In this document: in pieces, positions 1 through 4,891 of the stretch
Numbering within the stretch: position 1 is the first letter of the stretch
How the letters are laid out: each line of letters starts with the position of its first letter
Source of the DNA: Lishizhenia sp033720595
GTDB lineage: Bacteria > Bacteroidota > Bacteroidia > Flavobacteriales_D > Crocinitomicaceae
Direction of reading: 5' to 3'
Assembly (NCBI RefSeq): GCF_033720595.1
Contig: NZ_JAWWCF010000176.1
Span: 1-6,444, forward strand
DNA length: 6,444 nt
Program-made: the position numbers and the translations under genes
The notes under the pieces: generated by a model
Seen by the model: only the letters and a program-made list of their open reading frames with translations
Databases searched by the model: none
Told to the model about the DNA's origin: nothing

Positions 1-964
1 CCATAGATCTATCATGGCTCATCTACCTCAAGCCCATACAACGGCGTTCAATGCTAAGTTGAGTTTTATTGGAAATGGAGATGCGTATTGGCAAAAATTA
101 TTGAATCATCCACGCTTTGGCTTGGAGCTAATAGGAACGTCTCTAGGTAACCAAAACGTTTTAGGGAAGGGGGCAGCAGCGCTGTATTATGTTGATGTTC
201 CTTTGTTGCCCGGTAAAATCTACCCATCAATATATGGCGGAATCGGATTGGGTTGGGTAGAGAAAATTTATGATGTTGCCGATAACCCAAAGAATAATGC
301 GATGGGAACTCATTTAAATGCTGCAATACGTCTAGGGCTCAATTTTAATTATGATTTTCGAAGAACGAATGTTCAATTGGGAATACACATGATGCATTTT
401 TCGAATGGGGCTACTAAAATGCCGAACTTAGGTGTTAATTTGCCTTATGTACAATTGGGGGTGACACGTTACTTTCGAGATATTGAAAGGAGTACGAAAA
501 ATTCATTTCTAGCGTTGAAAAAGGAGATGACTCGTTGGCGATTGTTAGGTGTATATTCTAAAAAGGATGTATACCCATTGCTTCAGAAACCGTCTAATGT
601 TTTTAGTTTGTCGGTGATTAGAACGAAGTATAAATCCAAGTATTGGTCTTATGATTTAGGAGTGGAATTTATTTCTAATCAAGCCCAAGCAAAAATGTTT
701 CCCGAACGAGAAATAAAACAAAATGAGATATTACAAATAGGAATCTATTCGGCATATGTGTTAAGTTTTGATTGTTTAGATGTATTTGTAGGCCTGGGTG
801 GTTACGCCAAAAATGATTTGAATATAGCGGGATGGTTGTATCAAAAAGTTGGTGCGCGCTACCAGTTTAATGACAGGTGGGCAGCGCAATTGGCCATTAA
901 GGCAAATTACGGAAAAGCCGATTATATCGAGTACGGAATAAATTACACACTCCATGAAAAATAG
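1..964 (+). CDS. Lipid A 3-O-deacylase / acyloxyacyl hydrolase-like outer membrane protein (PagL family), 5'-truncated by window edge
   Basis: Seen: the reading frame is open from base 2 (H-R-S-I before the ATG at 14), and the family's conserved HRSxMAHL start region spans that ATG. The ATG is therefore internal; the true start and signal peptide lie upstream of the window. Counting from the ATG, residues 88-105 hold a conserved NPKNNAMGTHLNA block and residues 128-142 hold HFSNGATKMPNLGVN. Known: PagL is an outer-membrane beta-barrel that removes the 3-O-acyl chain from lipid A using His-x-Ser plus an acidic residue. Here H128 and S130 fit the catalytic pair, while the position 12 residues after the Ser, glutamate in Pseudomonas PagL, is N142. 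Alternating hydrophobic and polar residues through the rest fit beta strands. The protein is about twice the length of classical PagL; residues 160-316 form an extra C-terminal half with no motif I recognise. Inference: it modifies lipid A or a related envelope lipid. Family assignment is confident, activity less so. Confidence 0.85.
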   Translation, partial: HRSIMAHLPQAHTTAFNAKLSFIGNGDAYWQKLLNHPRFGLELIGTSLGNQNVLGKGAAALYYVDVPLLPGKIYPSIYGGIGLGWVEKIYDVADNPKNNAMGTHLNAAIRLGLNFNYDFRRTNVQLGIHMMHFSNGATKMPNLGVNLPYVQLGVTRYFRDIERSTKNSFLALKKEMTRWRLLGVYSKKDVYPLLQKPSNVFSLSVIRTKYKSKYWSYDLGVEFISNQAQAKMFPEREIKQNEILQIGIYSAYVLSFDCLDVFVGLGGYAKNDLNIAGWLYQKVGARYQFNDRWAAQLAIKANYGKADYIEYGINYTLHEK

Positions 965-1700
965 CTATTGGTTCATACTTGCAGTTTTTCTACTTCTTTT
1001 TTCGTGTAAAAAGGCGGAGGATAGATCGTGCTGGAAATCAAGTGGAGCTGTGGATACTTTGGTGTATACAATTTCGGATTTTGATAGTTTACGTTTACAT
1101 GAAAAACTAAACTTCGAATTGGTACAAAGTAACCAACCAAAGCTTGAAATTATCGGAGGAGAAAACTTAATAAACCTTGTGAAGTTAGACAGTCTTGGTG
1201 ATGTACTTTCTATAAGCAATGCCAATAAATGTGCTTTCCTTAGGAGTTATAAAGAAGCTGTGAAGGTTCGTATACATCTTTCCTCCTTGCGCTACATATA
1301 CACAGATATTTCCGAAGAATTAAGCAACGAAGGAGTGTTGACTTATCCCAATTTATTTTTGTTGGCTCATTCGGGAGCAGGAAGAATAGATTTAAATGTA
1401 GAGGCTAATCGTGTTTTCTTAGATGCTAGCTATGGGAATGTAGATTTTAACTTGAGCGGGCAATTAAATAGTTTGGGATTAAGTGTGAAATCTAATGCTT
1501 ATGGAGATACACGAGATTTGAAGGTGAAATATCAAATAGAGGTATTTAGCAATACAGTAGGAGATCTACATATTAATGCCGAAAACACAAACCTGGTGAA
1601 AGCTGAACTTATATATAAGGGTGATGTTTACCTCTATGGAACTCCAATTGCAATAGAAAAGACAATTGAAGGTGAAGGGAGTCTGATAGAAGGAAATTAA
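954..1700 (+). CDS. Head-GIN domain (DUF2807) lipoprotein
   Basis: Seen: 248 residues. A short N-terminal hydrophobic stretch (about residues 6-17) ends in the lipobox LFSC, so C18 is the probable lipidated residue. It is followed by KKAED, where an acidic pair after lysine might act as a Bacteroidota surface-export signal, though the position is not ideal. Residues 26-245 match the head-GIN pattern: a CWKSSG entry segment, a DFDSLRL strand, IGGENL, then NANKC..LRSYK, followed by regularly spaced short strands typical of a beta-helix and ending TIEGEGSLI. C26 and C93 could form a disulfide. Known: the DUF2807 family is common in Bacteroidota as envelope lipoproteins with no settled biochemical role; the 'autotransporter adhesin' label is only putative. 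The gene starts 11 nt inside the end of the deacylase-like gene, in another frame, which suggests coupled translation and a shared transcript. I do not assign a function beyond an envelope lipoprotein. Confidence 0.82.
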   Translation: MKNSYWFILAVFLLLFSCKKAEDRSCWKSSGAVDTLVYTISDFDSLRLHEKLNFELVQSNQPKLEIIGGENLINLVKLDSLGDVLSISNANKCAFLRSYKEAVKVRIHLSSLRYIYTDISEELSNEGVLTYPNLFLLAHSGAGRIDLNVEANRVFLDASYGNVDFNLSGQLNSLGLSVKSNAYGDTRDLKVKYQIEVFSNTVGDLHINAENTNLVKAELIYKGDVYLYGTPIAIEKTIEGEGSLIEGN

Positions 1701-1711
1701 AAAGCTTTCAT

Positions 1712-1719
1712 TAACTTTG
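1712..1719 (+). promoter_or_regulatory. Putative Bacteroidota -7 promoter element TAACTTTG
   Basis: The 38-nt gap before the small membrane protein contains TAACTTTG, an exact match to the Bacteroidota primary sigma factor -7 consensus TAnnTTTG. It would place a transcription start near 1725 and leave a leader of roughly 14 nt before the ATG at 1739. I see no TTG -33 element at the expected distance; the nearest TTG, at 1666-1668, is too far away. The position in the only gap on this strand supports it, but it is a motif match only. Confidence 0.5.
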
Positions 1720-1738
1720 CAGTAATTATATATTCGTT

Positions 1739-1945
1739 ATGGATTTAATACTTATCACAGTAGGAATGTTGGCGCTTGGATTTGCAGGTATTGCAATTAA
1801 AATTTGGGCGAAGAAAGATGGTGAATTCGCAGGAACTTGTGCTTCAAATAACCCTGTTTTACAGGAAGAAGGAGCAGCATGTGGTTTGTGTGGTGCTAAG
1901 CCAGAAGAACAATGTTTAAATGATGAGAAGACAGCAAAAGCTTAG
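1739..1945 (+). CDS. Small single-pass membrane protein with four cysteines, NqrM-like
   Basis: Seen: 68 residues with one N-terminal transmembrane helix (about residues 2-23), then a KIWAKKDGEF junction whose lysines suggest a cytoplasmic tail, then a cysteine-rich tail with C34, C48, C51 and C59 (AGTC, CGLC and EEQC contexts) and a charged end. Bacteroidota genomes carry many near-identical proteins, usually called 'membrane or secreted protein'. Known: NqrM (DUF539) is a short protein with one N-terminal helix, an AGSC motif and four cysteines in all; it is needed for maturation of the iron centre of the Na+-translocating NADH:quinone oxidoreductase. Inference: helix, AG(S/T)C motif and cysteine count agree, so this may be a divergent NqrM-type metal-handling protein, but spacing of the last cysteines differs and no nqr genes are in the window. 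It has its own likely promoter, and its stop overlaps the end of menC on the other strand. The gene is secure; the role is a hypothesis. Confidence 0.82.
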   Translation: MDLILITVGMLALGFAGIAIKIWAKKDGEFAGTCASNNPVLQEEGAACGLCGAKPEEQCLNDEKTAKA

Positions 1946-1954
1946 TACTGTCTT
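1928..1954. terminator. Weak hairpin across the shared stop codons of two convergent genes
   Basis: AAGACAG at 1928-1934 is the reverse complement of CTGTCTT at 1948-1954, giving a 7-bp perfect stem with a possible extra G-U pair outside and a 13-nt loop. Both stop codons (TAG at 1943-1945 on plus, TAA at 1944-1942 on minus) lie in the loop. On the plus strand a mildly T-rich stretch follows; on the minus strand there is none close by. The stem is short, so a role as terminator for the small membrane gene is possible but weak. Confidence 0.3.
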
Positions 1955-2958
1955 TCAAATATTTTCCCTTCTTTAATGGCTAGTTTACTCTCCACATTGT
2001 TGGTGTAGAGTTGACCTGTTCCCAATCCTTGATACATTTTAGTATTGTACAAGGCCGTGAACTGTGCTATGCAAGATAAACCAACGTTCGATTCTAGAGC
2101 GCTGGTCATCCACCATTTTATATTCATTTCTTCAGCGAGAGCTATCCACGCTTTAGATCCGGCAATACCTCCATGTAAACTTGGTTTTAAGATAATGTAT
2201 TGCGGTTGAATTTGTTCCAATAGATGTCTTCTATCTTCTCCATACACACCAATCAACTCTTCATCTAAAGCAATATCTAAAGGAGTTTCTTTACACAAAT
2301 CACGCATGGCAATAACTTGTCCCGCTTTGATAGGTTGCTCTATAGAATGTAATTCGAAGGCTGCTAATCTTTGTAGTTTTTCTAAGGCATCTTCTGGAGA
2401 AAATGCACCATTGGCATCTACGCGCAATTCAATTTCATCCTTGCCGAAATTAGAACGAATAAAGGAAAGTAAATCTAATTCAGCTTCAAAATCTATGGCT
2501 CCAATCTTCATTTTAATACAATCAAATCCCGCTTCTATTTTCTCTTGAATTTGATCGTACATGAATTGTTTTTCTCCCATCCATATCAAACCATTGATAG
2601 GAATTTCAAGTTTACCTTGTGTGAATTCTGAAGGGAAATAAAGGAGAGCTTGTTTTTGCTTTAAATTTTCTAAAGCCATTTCTACTCCAAACAAAATAGA
2701 AGGATAAGTTTCTAGTTCTTCAAGGTGATTTGCAAAATGATTAATGTTTTCAACTACTTCCTGTACTTTGTTTTCATACTGCTCAAAATCGATAAAATCG
2801 GGCGACAACCCAGGTATGATGCTGCATTCACCTATTGCTTCAAATTTATCTTCTTTGAGATAAATGAACCACGCATGTTTTTGGGTTAATACGCCTCTAC
2901 TGGTACCAGATGGACGTTTAAAATCAAAGGTTTTCTTTTCGAATCGAGCTGTTAGCAT
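1942..2958 (-). CDS. menC: o-Succinylbenzoate synthase (MenC)
   Basis: What it does: dehydrates SHCHC to o-succinylbenzoate in cytoplasmic menaquinone synthesis. Seen: an enolase-superfamily protein of 338 residues with an N-terminal capping domain (about 1-115) and a barrel. The superfamily's catalytic set is complete: KxK at K149 and K151, metal ligands D181 (RVDANGAF), E207 (SIEQP) and D232 (ALDEEL), and the second catalytic lysine K258 (ILKPSLHGG). Start choice: the frame stays open upstream to 3114, but that extension (52 residues) is read from inside menA and looks like no known MenC start. The ATG at 2958 (MLTARFEKK) gives a family-like N-terminus and overlaps the menA stop by 7 nt, suggesting translational coupling. 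The 3' end overlaps the convergent small membrane gene by 4 nt. An epimerase of the same superfamily is an alternative on sequence alone, but the menA neighbour makes MenC much more likely. Confidence 0.93.
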   Translation of the reverse strand: MLTARFEKKTFDFKRPSGTSRGVLTQKHAWFIYLKEDKFEAIGECSIIPGLSPDFIDFEQYENKVQEVVENINHFANHLEELETYPSILFGVEMALENLKQKQALLYFPSEFTQGKLEIPINGLIWMGEKQFMYDQIQEKIEAGFDCIKMKIGAIDFEAELDLLSFIRSNFGKDEIELRVDANGAFSPEDALEKLQRLAAFELHSIEQPIKAGQVIAMRDLCKETPLDIALDEELIGVYGEDRRHLLEQIQPQYIILKPSLHGGIAGSKAWIALAEEMNIKWWMTSALESNVGLSCIAQFTALYNTKMYQGLGTGQLYTNNVESKLAIKEGKIFERQY

Positions 2959-3854
2959 AGTACAAAAAGGATAGATGAAAGTAAACAAATTAAAAAGGTA
3001 GAAAGGGCTACTTTCTTTAATTCTGGGTCTAAGTTTTGTGGAATTTGCTCTTTTTTCACGTAGTTCAAATGCTTCATTAAAATGGCAAAAGGAAGCAATC
3101 CAATCAGCATCCAAGCATTTTCTTGTAAAGCAAAGAAGGTAAGGAAACAGAAAAAAGCCATGTGAATTAACCTTGCATGATGGCGCTTTCCTTTTTCATA
3201 CCCCATTTTAACGATGATGGTGTTTTTACCTACTTTAGCATCGTTTTCATGATCGCGTAAATTGTTAAGGTTGAGCACAGCTGTGCTTAATAATCCTATA
3301 CCAATTGCCGGCAAGATTAACAATATATCAAAGGTTTTGGCCAATAAAGTAAAGATTCCTAGGGTGCTTACCAAACCGAAAAAGATAAATACAAATACAT
3401 CTCCTAGTCCATTGTATCCATAGGCTTTTTTACCCATTGTATAAGTAATGGCCGCAATTACACAAGCAAGAGCTAAAGCTATGTAGGTGTAGAGTATGGT
3501 GGTCGGTAAATCTTTGGTTCCATAAATCACCAATGGAATAGCAGTTGCCAAAGACAAAACAGAGAATAGAATTACAGCTCCTTTCATTTCTTTTACGCTG
3601 ATAGCACCGCTTTGAACCGATCTTTGAGGACCAACTCGTTCTTCATTGTCTGCCCCTTTCAAGGTATCTCCAAGGTCATTGGCAAAATTGGAAAGAATTT
3701 GCAGTAACAGCGTTGTTGCCATCGCTAATCCGAAGATCAAACCATCCCATTTGTCTAAATAATAAGCGTAAAAACTACCGAACAATATACCGGATATAGA
3801 AAGGGGTAAGGTACGCAAACGCGCAGCACTTACCCAAGCTTGCATCTTTGTCAT
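2952..3854 (-). CDS. menA: 1,4-dihydroxy-2-naphthoate polyprenyltransferase (MenA)
   Basis: What it does: joins a polyprenyl chain to 1,4-dihydroxy-2-naphthoate in the inner membrane, giving demethylmenaquinone. Seen: 300 residues, a usual MenA length, with about eight to nine hydrophobic helices. The first UbiA-family aspartate motif lies at residues 56-69 (N56, N59, D60, D63, with G67 and D69) and the second at 197-209 (N198, D201, N204, D205, G209). The N-terminal AARLRTLPLSISGI block is characteristic of MenA rather than of other UbiA prenyltransferases. Start: ATG at 3854 (MTKMQAW) fits the family; a second ATG three codons in (3845) is also possible, and a promoter-like element just upstream makes the choice relevant. 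It lies 24 nt after the GldN-like gene and overlaps menC by 7 nt, so the two men genes are almost certainly co-transcribed. The other men genes are not in the window. Confidence 0.94.
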   Translation of the reverse strand: MTKMQAWVSAARLRTLPLSISGILFGSFYAYYLDKWDGLIFGLAMATTLLLQILSNFANDLGDTLKGADNEERVGPQRSVQSGAISVKEMKGAVILFSVLSLATAIPLVIYGTKDLPTTILYTYIALALACVIAAITYTMGKKAYGYNGLGDVFVFIFFGLVSTLGIFTLLAKTFDILLILPAIGIGLLSTAVLNLNNLRDHENDAKVGKNTIIVKMGYEKGKRHHARLIHMAFFCFLTFFALQENAWMLIGLLPFAILMKHLNYVKKEQIPQNLDPELKKVALSTFLICLLSSILFVLC

Positions 3855-3858
3855 AGGC

Positions 3859-3866
3859 CAAAGATA
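3859..3866 (-). promoter_or_regulatory. Possible -7 promoter element TATCTTTG before menA
   Basis: Read on the minus strand, the 24-nt gap between the GldN-like gene and menA contains TATCTTTG, an exact match to TAnnTTTG. It ends only 4 nt before the first menA ATG, so a start site at the usual distance would fall at or just inside that codon. This implies a leaderless message or use of the second ATG at 3845. No TTG -33 element is visible upstream. It could equally be a chance match inside an operon. Confidence 0.3.
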
Positions 3867-3878
3867 ATTTTTTCCCTT

Positions 3879-4847
3879 TTATTTGTTGGCTTTTAGAAAA
3901 GACTCTATCATATAATGTTCTTCAACGGTATAGCGTTGAATGGCCATTCTCTCTTCGAGCTTTAGTTTTTCCCTTTTGTTGTTTGCGAGTTCAGCTATAC
4001 TTTTGTCTTCCTTATTGGAAAACTTGTCAATAGTACCTTTGTAATTGTAATGCGTAAAAAAGTAGTCAAAACTCATTTCTCTGCCATTTTGATGATACTT
4101 TATTTCATTTAAAACAGGGCGAATTTCGTTGTAGTAGAACCAACAAAGCTCATAGGTGTTACTGCTGTTTTTAATCAGAGGGGCAATCCCAACTATTCTA
4201 AAGTTGAGTTGTTGTTGAACAGTATCATAAAACCAATCTTCTTTAATTTTATAACCTATCAACTCAAGTGAATCTTCAATCAGGTCAAAGTGTTCAAGGG
4301 GACTGGTAAATTCATCGTCTTTTGCGGAATAAGCAGTTATGGAATCCATTGCTACATAATCGAGTAGGGTTTGTAATATGCTATTCCCAAGCAAGGCAGG
4401 GTTGTCTTTAAGGTCTATCGTTCTCCACAACCTTTCGGTCCATATTACATTTTCTTCAACAATTGCTGGTAGTTTCTCGACAGGATTTAGGGAAGTATTA
4501 TTGTAAGTTTGAAAAGGAGCTTCTATCATTTCTTCTTGCATGGCTTCCTGGTACTCAGCTTCACTGTAATAGCTTCCAAGTATAACACCTTGGGCGTATA
4601 CATGAATGAATATCAAAACTTCATCCTCGTCGTAAAAGTACCAAGCACCGTGTCTTTTGTTCGCCTCGTAGTAACCCTTTACTTTAGTGTTTTTATTCGG
4701 GTATTTTGCAATGTATTCTCCGCTGAGTTCATCGTTGCTTGTATGATAAACCACAGCAATGTCACCCACATGTGTCTTTACCTTTGTAGTTTGTGCGTAG
4801 AATGTACTGGTGAGAAGTAGGCAGATTAATCTAATGAGATGTTTCAT
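3879..4847 (-). CDS. Secreted GldN-like protein with N-terminal MORN_2/YwqK-type segment
   Basis: Seen: 322 residues. A signal peptide (about 1-18) ends FYA before QTT, a usual Bacteroidota type I signal peptidase site, so the mature protein is periplasmic or exported. Residues 41-88 read as one to two MORN_2-type repeats (LSGEY, then VKGYYEANKRHGAWYFYDED, then VYAQG). Residues 131-285 resemble GldN: LWRTIDLKDNP, then ILQTLLDYVAMDSITAYSAKDDEFT, IKEDWFYD with LNFRIVGIAP, CWFYYNEIRPVL, MSFDYFF and a KFSNKED segment, followed by a charged probable helix. Known: GldN/PorN is a periplasmic component of the type IX secretion and gliding apparatus, forming a ring with the lipoprotein GldK. Typical GldN has no MORN segment and is encoded beside gldK, gldL and gldM. 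Here the neighbours are priA (44 nt upstream) and menA (24 nt downstream). Inference: a GldN paralogue of unknown role, perhaps an alternative or accessory T9SS part. The GldN relation rests on remembered family patterns. Confidence 0.72.
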   Translation of the reverse strand: MKHLIRLICLLLTSTFYAQTTKVKTHVGDIAVVYHTSNDELSGEYIAKYPNKNTKVKGYYEANKRHGAWYFYDEDEVLIFIHVYAQGVILGSYYSEAEYQEAMQEEMIEAPFQTYNNTSLNPVEKLPAIVEENVIWTERLWRTIDLKDNPALLGNSILQTLLDYVAMDSITAYSAKDDEFTSPLEHFDLIEDSLELIGYKIKEDWFYDTVQQQLNFRIVGIAPLIKNSSNTYELCWFYYNEIRPVLNEIKYHQNGREMSFDYFFTHYNYKGTIDKFSNKEDKSIAELANNKREKLKLEERMAIQRYTVEEHYMIESFLKANK

Positions 4848-4891
4848 AAATTTAGGTTTTACTACTTACTTAACGACACTGCTATTAAAAG

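Noticed and set aside
66..1225. Minus-strand open frames of 86 codons opposite the first two genes
   Set aside because: They lie antisense to well-supported genes and show no recognisable protein features.
1701..1708. AAAGCTTT palindrome after the head-GIN gene as a terminator or operator
   Set aside because: It is an 8-base AT-rich palindrome with no loop and no following T-tract, easily expected by chance in this composition.
2959..3114. N-terminal extension of menC to an upstream ATG at 3114
   Set aside because: It is read in another frame inside menA, lacks any MenC-like sequence, and the ATG at 2958 gives the expected N-terminus with a short overlap.
4509..4820. Plus-strand open frame of 103 codons opposite the GldN-like gene
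   Set aside because: It is antisense to a gene with clear protein features, has no domain I recognise and no promoter or coding pattern of its own.
4848..4891. Separate promoter for the GldN-like gene
   Set aside because: On the minus strand TAACTTTT comes close to TAnnTTTG but lacks the final G, overlaps the priA stop codon, and the nearest TTG is at the wrong distance; read-through from priA is simpler.
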